From Limnephilus marmoratus (lineage: Eukaryota; Arthropoda; Insecta; Trichoptera; Limnephilidae): a stretch of DNA of 64,000 nucleotides. Positions 21,330 through 32,540 of the stretch are shown one piece after another (within the stretch, counting starts at the first letter, position 1; every line of letters begins with the position of its first letter). The notes beneath the pieces were generated by a model. That model saw only the letters and a program-made list of their open reading frames with translations, was not told the origin of the DNA and made no database searches. The stretch covers positions 32,472,734 through 32,536,733 of the forward strand of contig OU862934.1 of NCBI GenBank assembly GCA_917880885.1. Reading direction: 5' to 3'. Position numbers and translations under genes: made by a program.

Positions 21330-21890
21330 GAAGTGAAACTTCTTTAGCCCCGCTGTGATTTGGATTTCGGATGAAACGGAAATGACGATTACTGCATCTG
21401 CGACACACAACTGCGCTCATTGAGCGCTTTGATTGTGATGTCACATTTAAAGCCTCCTATTGGTTGAGATATAAAACGGAAATTACGCTAGTCTGCGCTT
21501 ATTGGTCGCTTTGATTATGGCCTCACTTTTCAAGTATTGGTTGAGATTTTTTTGGTAAAGTTTCGCTTCTACCGCGTGTAAACTGCACTCAATTTTTTTA
21601 CTACTAGTTCAATGAACAGTAGACCACACATCCAAAGAGCTTTTTTATAAATGAAAACTTTTTTAGCACCTTTGGGATTTGAAACTCAATGAAACGGAAA
21701 CAAGCGACACTAAAAAGAGACAAACGCATACATCTGTAGGATTTAGCCTGCGAGGGAATGATAGAGATTAATCGGTCTCCTCTTTTTGCGGTGCTTCCTA
21801 GCCTATCGATCTCCTCTTTGTGCAGTGCTTTGTAGTCTCCCCACTCTTGTCTACTTTAGTTTTCTGAAGGTTTTTCTTTTACCGCGTGTG
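21330..21890 (+). repeat. Family D repeat, two partial copies
   Basis: Copies start near 21330 (GAAACTTCTTTAGCCCCGCT) and 21650 (GAAAACTTTTTTAGCACCTT). The second runs through ACAAACGCATACATCTGTAG to CGTGTGAATGACG at about 21890. The terminal structure is not clear. Confidence 0.5.
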
Positions 21891-21920
21891 AATGACGTTA
21901 TATGCAATATATTGACGTGA

Positions 21921-22300
21921 GGAATAGCAGAGATGCCCGGATTCATGGGGTAAGGTTTGTCTAGGTCTTGACAGCCAATACGTTTTCCCACATACTGCGT
22001 GGCGGGCCAGATCTAGAGATATGCGTTGGGGGAGACTATGGTGGGTTTCTTCATTTACCGAGAATGCTAAATGCAATGCTAATTGTAAAAGTAAACGGTA
22101 AAATGCATAGAAATTTTTAAATTTCGATCGTTTACTTTTACAATTAGCATTGCATTTAGCATTCTCGGTAAATGAAGAAACCCATCCGTAATTTTGACCT
22201 CTCCAGCCGGACTTCTCGACGCAGGGGGGGGGGGGGGGGGATGGAATCATACGTCCGTCCATCCTGGACACATTGATCTCCACACCTCTTTGAAAAGTCA
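21921..22300 (+). mobile_element. SINE2, long form, split by a small MITE
   Basis: GATGCCCGGATTCATGGGGT starts the copy. The MITE at 22043-22183 interrupts the GGGGGAGAC/TTTTGACCTC junction. The sequence then resumes to CTCCAGCCGGACTTCTCGAC, a G16-18 homopolymer (22225-22241), and CATCCTGGACACATTGATC. Confidence 0.75.
22043..22183. mobile_element. 141-bp MITE with perfect 55-bp TIRs
   Basis: Arms 22043-22097 and 22129-22183 are exact reverse complements (GGGTTTCTTCATTTACCGAG ... TAAACG) around a 31-bp centre. No convincing target duplication at the SINE2 junction. It has no coding capacity. Confidence 0.8.
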
Positions 22301-22876
22301 TTATAAGCTATGAAAAAATAACTTTAACCCTTAACTCTAACCTGACGTAACCTATTTAACAATTTTTTTTAATCACTTTTAATGACGTTTCTGAAGAGGT
22401 TCTGAGTCGATTTCATTCTGTGTTGTTCGGTCACTGGTTACGCACATACTAATACCTACACATACACATACCTACACAGCACGCATACATACTATCACTG
22501 CTTGGACTTGGTATTAATTATTGTTGCAAGTCCTTTTGTCCTACCTTTTCCCCCCTCGCTTACCCACAATCTTAATCAGTCTGCAATAAACTCCCGCTGC
22601 CATCACTGTGCTCTGCTCACGAAAAATCCGCTCAAAAATAACTGCCGTGTACTATAAAATAACGAACATTTAAGCCTATTGTGATTGTGCCTCTTGGATG
22701 GGAAAGGAGTCATACCAGTGCTTTACCCTTTTCCGGTGAGTCCTCTCCTTTTCTATGCGACATGTATTTTTACCATTTTTAGGCAGTGATTAGTAACACA
22801 AAAAATCAAGGTCCTTCGCCAGTCATTTTACAAAACACAAAATCACTCTCACAACATAAATAACCACACAGTCACC
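22301..22876. other. No feature recognised
   Basis: It contains a stretch with many ACATAC/CTACAC repeats (22440-22490) and a less AT-rich segment (22560-22750) that looks unlike its neighbours but gives no protein I know. Confidence 0.4.
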
Positions 22877-23035
22877 ATTTCACCCACCCCTCATACATGT
22901 TTCCTTCCAAGAACTTTCTCTCCTGCCTTTCACTAAAAAATACCCTCCACACAGTATCCCCAAAGATGATATAGGTCCAGAGGGATTTTTTTCCTCGAGG
23001 CCTCCTGTTTGAAGACAATGTAAAAAAGAGTTCCC
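22877..23035 (+). mobile_element. SINE2 or LINE-X tail fragment
   Basis: CACCCACCCCTCATACATG, then CCCTCCACACAGTATCCCCA and a degraded hairpin ending at GACAATGTAAAAAAG. Confidence 0.7.
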
Positions 23036-23057
23036 AAATATAAGTATATATTTTTAT

Positions 23058-23501
23058 TAGTGTCTGACCGAAACAGGACTCTCTAGCGAAACCGAAACTT
23101 TTTTAGACATGTTAAAAATCTATTGTTTACCTTTTATTCTTATACAAACAATTAACATGTGTTAAATGAAATTAAAAAAAAAAAAAAAACAATAATTGAA
23201 GCATGTGAAAAACAATTTTTTTATTTTTATTTTACTAAAATTAACAAACATGTTAGCTACTTCTAAGAACAATAATTTGTCAATAACACTTGCGTACATT
23301 ATAAAGGAAGGACCTCATTAATTGAGTATTTTAATTTAAATTGCGTTTACAATCACAACATTCTTAAGATTAAATTTAACATTTATTGAGATCTTTTGCA
23401 GAGTTTCGGCGCGGCCGAAGGTTCGGCAGATAATCTGCCGAAACCGAAACTGATGCCGAAACTAGATTTTTTGCCGAAACCGAACCTTCGGTCGGTCACT
23501 A
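23058..23501. mobile_element. Non-autonomous hAT-type element, 444 bp
   Basis: It is flanked by an exact 8-bp duplication ATTTTTAT (23050-23057 and 23502-23509). The ends are TAGTGTCTGACCGAA and, inverted, TAGTGACCGACCGAA. Subterminal sequence is rich in self-complementary CCGAAGGTTCGG-type and GCCGAAAC motifs. The 8-bp duplication and TAG-starting short TIRs indicate hAT. No transposase. Confidence 0.8.
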
Positions 23502-23509
23502 ATTTTTAT

Positions 23510-23850
23510 TATTGCATTTATAAATATTTTTTACAAATCTGCAAAAGAGAAAGTGCAGACGTTTTCAAGGAAAATGAAGACATGGAAGTCTTCATCCACT
23601 GTAGTTTTATAATCCAAGTAATGACTGCGTTGATTTCACTATTAATGGTAATTGTTACTTCGTATATCACGAATTGTAATAAATTAGGGGGAGTTCGGGG
23701 ACAATGGATGCTGTTCAATGAGTCGCTACCAATATAATTACTACAACTTGCTTTTCTAACAGGTTTTGGACAAATTTTAAAGAAAAAAAAATTAAAAACA
23801 CTATGTAGATATAAAAAAATAATTTTCGACATAATTTTTTTATAACATTG
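23510..23850. other. Nothing recognised
   Basis: Short open frames on both strands overlap here (113 codons each) but resemble no family I know. Confidence 0.4.
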
Positions 23851-24306
23851 CCTCCACACAGGAGGCCCTGTGAAAAATAGTTTCCCTCAGGGCCTACGTC
23901 ATCTTTTGGGATGCTGTGTTAGGGTCGTTTTATGGAAAGGAGGGTGAATAAGTTCTGACAAGGAAAAGGTATGAAGGGTGGGTGGGTTGAAATCTGGGTA
24001 GAAAAGTTTTCAGGAGGGCCAAAGTATGAATCCATCTCTATCATTGCGGTGCAAGGCGGTGGGTCGAGAGAGTCCGGTTGGAGAGGCCAAAAAGTCTCCC
24101 TCAACCAGTCTCTCCCGATCCGATCTGTCGTGCGGTTGGTGGGCAGACATATCCGCCGCCAAGATCCGGACAAACCTCACCGGTGAACCCGGGCACCCCT
24201 GCTTTGTCACCAATGGTAGCAAACCATTTTGAGGTAACTTATGGCAACGGCGTTGGTTATCTAATAAATGGTTCCAGGGGCGGCGATACCCATACCCGCC
24301 TCACAA
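23851..24306 (-). mobile_element. SINE2, full-length long form
   Basis: CCTCCACACAGGAGGCCCTG, then hairpin and long-form middle, ending at ACCCATACCCGCCTC. Poly(T) is not preserved. Confidence 0.8.
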
Positions 24307-24333
24307 ATTCACTCTGCATATGTACGCTACGAT

Positions 24334-24533
24334 TGAGTACGGCTTCCCCAATTGGGGTATGTTGTGAGGCTGAAGGTAGCCGTGAGTGGAAAACGACGAG
24401 GAAGAGGAAGGTCGGGAAAACCCTACTGTTCATATCCTGTCTCCGAACTCAGCTAAAGGCATTTCAAGCAGCGTTGAAATTTTGAATGGTGATTTTTTCA
24501 CCAGGGCGTTATTAAAAGTATCTTCCAAACTTA
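24334..24533 (-). mobile_element. SINE1 body fragment
   Basis: CCCCAATTGGGGTATGTTGT through GTATCTTCCAAACTT; both tail and tRNA head are missing. Confidence 0.7.
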
Positions 24534-25440
24534 ATCTTACTCATTACTCATTACGCTTACATCAGCCTTGGTGACCCGACAATTGGTCCGGCGACAGTTG
24601 GTCCGGCGACAATTGGTCCGGCGACAATTGGTCCGGCGACAATTGGTCCGGCGACAATTGGTCCGGCAACAATTGGTCCGGCGACAATTGGTCCGGCCGA
24701 CAGTTCGTCCGGCCGACAATTGGTCCGGCGACAATTGGTCCGGCCGAAAGTTTAGAAGATGTTTTCTTCAAGTAAGTGTGCAGAAGAGACCGGTTGAGGG
24801 AGACCTTTTAATCTCTTCAGCCAACCCATCGCCTTGCACTGCAGTGTGGAAAATTTACCTGGCTATCCAGATCTAGTCACCATACACGGCAAAAATCATT
24901 TCAAATAACGTTGCAATAAAATTCTGAATGAATACTGACGAATACCAAAATACGACATACATGTGCAATATCTACTTAAGAATTAGGAGGTCGTATTTTG
25001 CTATTCGTCAGTATTCATTCAGAATTGTAACGTAACTTGAAATGCCTTCAGCCGTGTTTGATGACTATGTCGTATTTTTTGATTGCCGTATGCCACTTCG
25101 GAGAGTCGAAATTATTAGTAAAAATATTTTTACAGCGGATTTACACTCAAGATGCCTTCAGATATAAGTATATCGACTTTGGTTGTACGGCCGTATATCC
25201 TCTTTGCATAGGTACTTACTTGAAGAAAACATCTTCTAAACGTTTGGCCGGACCAATTGTCACCGGACCAAATGTCGCCGGACCAATTGTCGCCGAACCA
25301 ACTGTCGCTGGACCAATTGTTGCCGGAAAAACTGTTATGGAACCATCAGCCTTATATTCTTGGCGAATCTCCACATTTTTCAAACGATCCTACATGATTA
25401 TATCAGGTACACGCTCAAGGATCTCATTTCTCTCAAATGA
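24534..25440 (-). pseudogene. RTE-clade LINE fragment split by a foldback element
   Basis: CATTACGCTTACATCAGCCTT (to 24569) and ATATTCTTGGCGAATCTCCA (from 25354) are adjacent in the intact RTE copy at about 49440-49490. The intervening 774 bp is the foldback element. The encoded peptide corresponds to RRVRNVEIRKECKADVSVMS on the minus strand. Confidence 0.75.
24570..25343. mobile_element. Foldback element with 15-bp minisatellite tips (MULE-like)
   Basis: The direct 10-bp CATCAGCCTT lies at 24560-24569 and 25344-25353, inside an RTE that has it once. The tips are arrays of CGACAATTGGTCCGG: 11 units on the left and 6 on the right, inverted. Next inward comes an inverted GTTTAGAAGATGTTTTCTTC pair, then SINE2/SINE1 fragments. 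The innermost pair is a 36-bp inverted repeat (24921-24956 and 24990-25025, one mismatch). A 9-10 bp duplication with long TIRs suggests a Mutator-like (MULE) non-autonomous element. No transposase is present. Confidence 0.75.
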
Positions 25441-25925
25441 ATTAATATAATAATTCAAAAGGCACAAAAATTAACAGCATATCCAGGCGCCATATTTTTA
25501 CTTAGCGGTCGCTTAGTATTAATGGTGAAATAGGCTGTTAGCTTAATTCTCTTGCTTAACCTAACAATTCAAGTTGTTAACTCAACAAACAGAAGTATTA
25601 CCGTTAACCATGTCACCAAATTAATGTTAATTTCGGTTCATTATCTTTAATTGCTTAAAACACCATCTTATAAAGTGTTTATTGCCCTACAACAAATTCA
25701 TAAACCAACTTAATTATAGTTTTATTCAAATTCATTACCACCACAAGGTTTTATCCACTGAACTGACAATCCATAGAAATGTGTTCTATACCAGATTGAA
25801 AAAAAAATATTTCGTCAATCCAAAACCCGACAATCGGTTCAACACAGAATTATTTGGATATGTGAAAAAGTTTTATTAAATAATGATTTAAAAAATTTTA
25901 CAGCCACAAAAAATAATTTTTGATT
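25441..25925. other. Nothing recognised
   Basis: AT-rich; a 65-codon plus-strand open frame at 25682 has no recognisable features. Confidence 0.4.
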
Positions 25926-26374
25926 ATTTTTTTTAATTAGTTTGACACAGGAGGTCCTGATGAAGAAAATTACCTCAGGGCCTTCATCATCTTTGGGGAT
26001 GCGGTGAAGAGGCTCTTTTTAGGGAAAGTAAATTGAGGAAGTTCTGGAAAATAAAGAAAAGGAATAATGGGTGGGTAGGAATCTGGGTGTCAATGTGTTT
26101 AGAAGTGACTGACGTACGAATACATCCCTCCCACTGCGGTGCAAGGCGTGCAAGTGGAGAGGTAAAAAGGTCTTCCTCGACTAATTTCTCCTAATCCGGC
26201 CCGCCACACAGTAGGTGGACAAACGCATTCACCGCCAAAATCCGGACTAACCTCACCCCATGAACCCCTGCTAAGTCACCAAACGTTGCGAATCACTTGG
26301 GGTGGCCTATGGCATTGATATTAGTTATCCAATAAACGGTTCCCGGGGCGGCGGTACCTACACCCGCCTCCCAA
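25926..26374 (-). mobile_element. SINE2, full-length long form
   Basis: Poly(T) start, hairpin variant (GGTCCTGATG...CTCAGGGCC), long-form middle and CGCCTCCCAAATT end. Confidence 0.8.
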
Positions 26375-26411
26375 ATTGAGAATTTGAAAAAGATTATATT
26401 TGTTTAATTGA

Positions 26412-26818
26412 TTTTTTTTAATGAATAAGGCACAAGAGTCCCAACTGCTCCCGTCTGAGGCCAGTGAGACTATGGCATCCCCAGTTGAGGTATGTTGTAA
26501 GGCTGAAGGTAGTGGGGAGGAGAATGAGATATGGAAGAGGAAGTTGGGGAAGTACCTGGCTATTCAGATCTGGTCACCAAATACGGCTAAAGCCATTTCA
26601 AACAACATTTCAATTCCGAATGGTGGTCTTACACCAGGGCGATACTGAGAGTATCTTCCACTCTGGAACGTGCCGCAAATATACTATATATTATTTTAAA
26701 TTAATAAATTTTAAAATAACACAAATAAATCAAATAAAATCTATTTGCCACGCCGGGATTCGATCCCGCGACCTTCGTATTGTGGTCAAGAGCTTTACCG
26801 CTGGACTACGCCGGCCGT
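26412..26818 (-). mobile_element. SINE1, full-length
   Basis: Poly(T) tail at 26412; the body follows; then the AT linker and a tRNA-like head at about 26745-26818. Read on the minus strand the head has TAGTCCAGCGGTAAAGCTCT (A box) and GGTCGCGGGATCGAATCCCG (B box). A good reference copy of the family. Confidence 0.85.
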
Positions 26819-26899
26819 GTTGCAAACGTGAATCCTCTCAGGTATCGTCGTTTACTTTTGGTGTAGCTGTGTAAAACGGACATTACTTTGGATTTGTTG

Positions 26900-27066
26900 C
26901 TGAAATACCGGGAAGACCCAAAACGCATCGAGGGCCTCTTCAAAACCCATGTTCACTCCGTCCTGTCCTTAAAAAGACCCTCCACACAGCATTCCCAAAG
27001 ATGATGTAATAATCCCTGAAAGAAAATATTTTGCTCAGGGCCTCCTGTGTGGAGTTAATTTAAAAC
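26900..27066 (+). pseudogene. LINE-X 3' end with SINE2-type tail
   Basis: GGCCTCTTCAAAACCCATGT encodes GLFKTHVHSVL, the same C-terminal peptide as at 17505. It runs into ACCCTCCACACAGCAT and the terminal hairpin, ending TGTGTGGAGTTAATTTAAAA. Confidence 0.7.
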
Positions 27067-27561
27067 ACACAAAAAAAGGTTCTATACGTTTTTCTAACAG
27101 TGTTAATAATTAAAAGAAATTTATTATGTCAAGCCGCTTAGATGTGAACCGCAGATGTATTATCCTTAAAATTATATTAACTGCGGTCATTAGTTTAAAG
27201 TAACTAAAGTGGAATTTGCTTCTGAAAATTTAATTTTAATTTGAACAAGTTTTGAACAAGTTTGCAGACAACAAGTAGAGATTTTATGTCATGTATAAGA
27301 TTTATTATTGTCTTTTAAAAGTTTTTCTTGTCTGATGGTACTTTAAAATTGTCTCTGAAGTTGTTTTATTAATAAATCTTCCATTAATGTACATTTTTTT
27401 TAAATAAAGAAAAACATTCCTGGGTTACGAATTAACGACAAAATTTTAAAATCTTTCACTACCACCACAGTAAGAGGAAAATTTTGCTTGTGTCGTGATG
27501 GATAAATTGAACACACGACGGCAAACCAAACGCGATGCCAACTAAGCAACGGTCATTCTTG
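27067..27561. other. Nothing recognised
   Basis: AT-rich spacer. Confidence 0.4.
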
Positions 27562-27948
27562 TTTTTTTTTAGTTAGCTCCAGTATTTCATCTTTAGGAAT
27601 GCTGGGTGGCGGATTTTTTAGGGAAAGGAAGTTCTAGGAACGAAAAAGGGTTGAAATCTAAGCTAGGAGTGACGGACGTATGAATCCATCCCTCCCACTG
27701 CGGTGCAATGCGATGGATCAAAGGACTCCGGTTGGAGAGGCCTTGGATGGGTCTCCCTCGACTAATCGCCTCCGATGCGGTCTGCAATGCAGTAGGTAGG
27801 CAATCGCATTCGCCGTCAAGGCCTAGATAAAAACCTAACCCCATAAACCCGGATACACCTGCTAAGTCACCAAATGCAGCGAACCATTTGTGGTGACCTA
27901 TGGCATGGGTTTTGGTTTCCTAGAGCGGCGGTACCCATACCGGCCTTA
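27562..27948 (-). mobile_element. SINE2 with deleted hairpin
   Basis: Poly(T) and TTAGCTCCAG are followed directly by ATTTCATCTTTAGGAATGCT, skipping the terminal hairpin; the long-form middle follows. Confidence 0.75.
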
Positions 27949-27983
27949 ATTAAACAGTTGTCGTACCTCTATACGTTGTATAC

Positions 27984-28275
27984 ACCTCCGTGGTCGAGAG
28001 GTAAGACTCCCAACTAGCTAATTCCGGCGTGTGTGCTTAAAATTTAAATAATTTCAATAGTATATTTACGGCACGTTCCAGAGTGGAAGATACTCTCAGT
28101 ATCGCCCTGGTGTAAAACCACCATTCAGAGTTGAAACGTTACTTGAAGTGGCTTTAACCGTATCTCTCCCCAATACCTTCAGCCACGCAATATACCTCAA
28201 TTGGGGATGCCATAGTCTCACTGAATCCAGACGGTTTGGAGCATTTGATTCTCATGTGCGGTATTCACATAAAAT
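27984..28275 (+). mobile_element. SINE1 with shortened linker
   Basis: Head CCTCCGTGGTCGAGAGGTAA, then a deleted B-box region, body from GGCACGTTCCAGAGTGGAAG, and 3' end TGCGGTATTCACATAAAA. Confidence 0.8.
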
Positions 28276-28379
28276 GTTTATAAAATAAATTAAATAATAT
28301 ATGTATTATATTTGTATTCTCATAATATTCAACTTTGCAATCATTCGACAGAAAGATAGCAGCCATTAATATTTTTAAT

Positions 28380-29215
28380 TTTTTTTATTATTGTACAACA
28401 GAATAATTCGAATTACAGTACAATTTGGTTACCCTACCAGCATTTAGGCAAGTGACCCCTCAATAATATTTTTAAGGCATATAAAGAACAGTCACATACA
28501 TCCAAATGGTTTACAATTTCATTTAACAGCACCAGTCCCCTCGTCATGCCATGCTTTTCCAAGACGTCTGTTCTGCCGTTCGGTACTTTAAATAAGTCAT
28601 GATGTCGACTTCGGCTGTAGTGGTCTGGTACATATAAATCATAGCATTCCAAGAGAAATGGGCTATCGATGAAATTGTTCCAAATTTTGAAAGACAGAAT
28701 AGCAAGACTTGCTTTCCGTCTAGTTTCTAGACTCACATATTCAGTTTCCTCAAGTAAGCCTCTATGGTGCATGAACCTTGGATAGGTTCCATGCTTCCGT
28801 ATATAAACATACCTGAGGAATTTCGTCTGGATTTGCTCTAACATATCAATGTACTTCTGGTTGTACGGTGCCCAAACATCGCTCGCGTACTCCAGCTTGC
28901 TTCTCAGTATGCCATCGAATAACGCTAGCATAGCTTCTTGGTTATCAAATTGCTTACAAGTCCTGAAATGAATCCAAGAAGTTTGTAGCAAGACTGAGTG
29001 AGCTGCGATAGGTATATGGCAAGAGAATGTCAGTTCGGGATCAAAGACGACACCGAGATCCTTCACGGATTTTACACGTGATAACGTTTCGCCTTTTATT
29101 TTATAATCGTAAATTATAATGTTTTTACGAGTGAAGGACATTGTGACACATTTCTTTACTCCAGCTTGCTTCTCAGTATGCCATCGAATAATATGTTAAT
29201 AAATTGAGGATAATG
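28380..29215 (-). pseudogene. Non-LTR polymerase C-terminal fragment (235 codons)
   Basis: Open from 29141 to 28434 on the minus strand: SVKDLGVVFDPELTFSCHI, SKLEYASDVWAPYNQKYIDM, LEQIQTKFLRYVY, then a C-terminal LVLLNEIVNHLDVCDCSLY. This is the post-catalytic part of a jockey/R1-like LINE polymerase, 5'-truncated and lacking the YADD box. T-rich sequence at 28378-28392 may be the poly(A) tail. A 35-bp piece of its own coding region (about 28889-28923) is repeated exactly at 29157-29191, just upstream of the open frame. Confidence 0.75.
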
Positions 29216-29279
29216 TTAGGACAGGTTGTTTCACATAATTTGAACAATTCATGAAATTTCAAAGTACACGGATAATATT

Positions 29280-30010
29280 TATTTATTTATTTATTTATTT
29301 ATTTTATTTATTAGTTTTCGGGAAATCGACAGTTTATATTTATTTCAGTTTGTACATAGTATTAAATAGCCAAAATAAAACCAATTACGGATTTCCTCCT
29401 TGTGACTTTACTTCTACTGAGACAGCATAATAAGAATAAGTAAATTAGTTTTATAAAAAGGAATATGAATCTAAAATTATATAAAACAAAAAATATATAT
29501 ATGTATACTCAAAACATTTTTTTTAAATATAAAATGAAAAATTACAAAACAAAAAAAATCTATCAAAACATTGGTAGCCATGGAGAGAGGTTGTACATAT
29601 AAATCAAATCATAACAGAAATACAAACAATAAAAACATAACATTATTCAAGAACCATTAGAGAAACACTCTTTTATGGACCTTTTATATTCAGTAAGTTT
29701 GCAATTGAAAATGTCCACATTGGAAAATACGCTATTATAACTACTGCATAGTCGGTTCAGGCAAGAATTCTGCTTACAGTTTGTCTTGCATTGATCCACC
29801 CTGAACAGGACAGAAGAGCGTGTTGAACGTGCAGGTACATTGAATTGAATTTTATTTAGCAACTCTGGGCATTGAATATTATTGTTGACTACTTTATACA
29901 GGAATAGTGCATCCATATGATGCCTGAAATATAAAAAAGGGCAAACGGGGTTTAAAAACCAATGGATATATCCCGGTGGCATATTCTGTACTGATCTCTC
30001 CATTAATGTA
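29280..30010 (-). pseudogene. Non-LTR polymerase extreme C-terminus
   Basis: The 118-codon minus-strand frame (29647-30003) has FRHHMDALFLYKVVNNNIQC, PELLNKIQFNVPARSTRSS and a closing KRSIKECF, the LINE C-terminal block. An A/T-rich 3' UTR extends to a (TTTA)n run at 29280. Confidence 0.65.
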
Positions 30011-30199
30011 CTACGAGTTCAACGCAAAGCAACGATTAACAGACAATCTTTTGGACTAGAGTTATTGGTTGATCGCAATTATTAGGGATCCTGTTAAACC
30101 GACAGAATTGTGGTGACCAATCATTTTTTAGAATAAAAGTTAGTCATTCAGTTAATGAGATATTCTACCGGACATGCAGTCATTCATTCTTTCAGAAAT

Positions 30200-31085
30200 T
30201 CAATTTAGTCTCCTTCAACAGAATCAATCTTCCGAACAGGCCCTCCATTGATATGCTTGGTGTAACCCTAAGTGACCAGCTCAGGTATGGGGGCTCCATC
30301 GAAGCCAGAGTCAAGTTAGCCTCTTAAAAACTGGGCGTACTGTACAGTGCCCGCAGATACTACACAGCTGCAAACTCTGTACAAATCACAAGTGCGCCCC
30401 ACGGTTGAATTTGGCAGCCATCTCTGGTCTGGAGCTCCAAAATACCTGTCAAACCCTCGACTCTGTGCAGAAATGATATATTTGATAGATTCTCCCTTCT
30501 TAACAAAGGGATTGCAATCTTTAGACCACAGGCGTCGGATGGGAATGCTATCCTTATTCTACCGATATTTCAATGGAAGATGCTCCTAGGAATTAGCGTC
30601 ATTGATCTCTTGGGCACCTGTACATAGTCAGGAAATACGTCAAACGCGCGCCCGAGATATTTTTTTTTTTTTTTTTACATGAGCTCCACACAGGAGGCCC
30701 TGAGGAAAATAATTTCCCTCAGGGCCTATGTCATCTTTGAGGATGCTGTGTGGAGGGTTTTTTTTAAGGAAAGGAAGGAGAGGAGAGTTCGGGGAAGGAA
30801 AAGGGTTTAAGGGGTGGGTAGGAATCTGGGGTTCAGTATGTCCTGGTCATCCTCCTCCAAGACCTAGACAAACCTCACCCCATGAACCCGGGCACCCCTG
30901 CTAAATCACCAAACGTAGCGAACCACTTGGGGTGACCTATGGCAGAGGTGTTGGTTATCCAATAAAGGTTCCCGGGGCGGCGGTACCCATTCCCGCCTCC
31001 CAAATTGTATATGTATATTGTAGATATGGTTGACATTTGTCACATGAGAAGGGGTCGCTTCTTCAACTCGTTCTAAAATTCAACA
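30200..31085 (+). pseudogene. LINE-X polymerase fragment, split by SINE2
   Basis: Plus-strand reading includes MLGVTLSDQLRYGGS, LGVLYSARRYYTAANSVQ and FGSHLWSGAPKYLSN, then PFLTKGLQSLDHRRRMGMLS and FYRYFNGRCS. It has several stops and frameshifts. SINE2 at 30661-31021 interrupts it; it resumes with GTTGACATTTGTCACATGAG, as at 17396. The 3' tail is lost at about 31085. Confidence 0.75.
30661..31021 (-). mobile_element. SINE2, short form, inserted in LINE-X
   Basis: A 17-bp poly(T) tail, intact hairpin, short-form junction, and 5' end at CCCGCCTCCCAAATTG plus about 16 extra bases. AGATAT at 30655-30660 and 31022-31027 is a candidate short target duplication. Confidence 0.8.
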
Positions 31086-31140
31086 GCTGTTTTTTGTCAA
31101 TAGCGATCAATCTAAGTATCGGAATTATATTGTTGAGTTA

Positions 31141-32416
31141 TTAAGAGGGTATAAACCAAAGAAAACTGGAAATATTTAATTTTTAAATCAAATTTTAGAC
31201 GTATTGACTCTTTTCCACAAAAAAATATGAAATTATTTCGAAAGATTGTTCTTTTATCTAGTAAACGCATGTTTTAAATTTTGAGAAAAAATATTTATTT
31301 TTAGTATTATAAGGTTATACCATAGGTCGTTGGCAAATTTGTTAAATTTTGAAACGAAAAATCTTATTTTACAAGACATATTTCATATCATGTAATCATA
31401 CATTATTGTAAACCAATACGTTATCTAGTAAACGCAGGTTTCAAAATTTTAATTTTAGTTCAAATAAAATCATTAAAAAATATATCCAAACTTCTCTATT
31501 TTGTCTATCTATTTACAGTTTTACAAATTAAAATATTTCTTTTTTTTTTTGCACATTTATTTTGCTTAGACATTATTGAAAAATTATAAATACTTATGAC
31601 ATAAAAATAATTACAAAAGGTATATAATTTTAATAGTTTTATCATCACGCCTTTCAGCATTTTTTGATGTAAATGTAAATTAAAGCAAATTTGCAATGAA
31701 ATAAAGAAGGTATTTATTATCAGAGAAAACCAGAAATATGTCATTTTTAAATCAGATTTTAGACATATTGACTCTTTTCCACAAAAAATTATAAGTGGAT
31801 TTCGAAAGATTGTTCTTTTATCTAGCATTCGCATGTTTTAAATTTTGAGAAAAAATGTTTATTTTAAGTATAACAAGGTTATACCATAGGTCGTTGGCAG
31901 ATTTGTTAAATTTTCAAAAAAGATTTTATATTATACCACACCCATTTCAAATCATATAATCATGCAGTTAAATAAATCAATGCATTATCTGGGTATCGCA
32001 TGTTTTATAAATTTGATTTTAGTTTAAATAAAATCATTAAAAAATATATACGTACATGTGTTTCTTGACGAAAATTGATCCGTTTGTATATTTATTTGCG
32101 CACTTACAAACTATTTCAGATTTTTTTAACTTTCTTAATTAACTTAGACATTATTGAAAAATTATAAATACTTATAATCAAAAAATAATTACAAAAAGTA
32201 TAATATTTTAATAGTTTTATCATGCCACAGCATTTTTGGTTGTAGGTATAAATCAAAGCAAATTTGGAATGAAATAAAATCTATATTGAGTTATAATTTT
32301 AAAAAGCTGGTACGTAGAATAATTAATCTTTCTCATTGGAACCGCCCTGTACGATCGTAAGAACATCTTTTGACGAAATGTGGATTTTCGGCCGCTGGCT
32401 AGTTAAACGCTCTTAA
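31141..32416 (-). mobile_element. Family E TIR element with internal tandem duplication
   Basis: It begins TA|TTAAGAGGGTATAAACC and ends AGTTAAACGCTCTTAA, the same ends as at 20315-21035 in opposite orientation. The inside has two successive copies of about 565 bp (ATTGACTCTTTTCCAC at 31203 and 31768), so it is 1276 bp against 721 bp. A second partial copy of the GGCCGCTGGCTGGTTAAA end follows to about 32540. Confidence 0.65.
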
Positions 32417-32540
32417 ATCGATATTAAGTTATAATTTTAAAAAGCTGGTCCGGAGAATAATTAATCTTTCTCATTGGAACCGCCCTGTACGATTGTAAGA
32501 ACATCTTTCGGCCGCTGGCTGGTTAAAAGCCCTCAAGTTT

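Noticed and set aside
21879..22301. 140-codon minus-strand frame
   Set aside because: It spans SINE2, a G homopolymer and a palindromic MITE, so it is accidental.
22301..22876. Promoter or 5' UTR of a host gene
   Set aside because: The composition is suggestive, but no TATA, start codon context or downstream exon supports it.
24568..24876. 102-codon frame with repeated RRQLV as a repeat protein, or the array as a CRISPR
   Set aside because: The frame is the 15-bp minisatellite itself; units are contiguous with no spacers, and the array has an inverted partner at the other element end.
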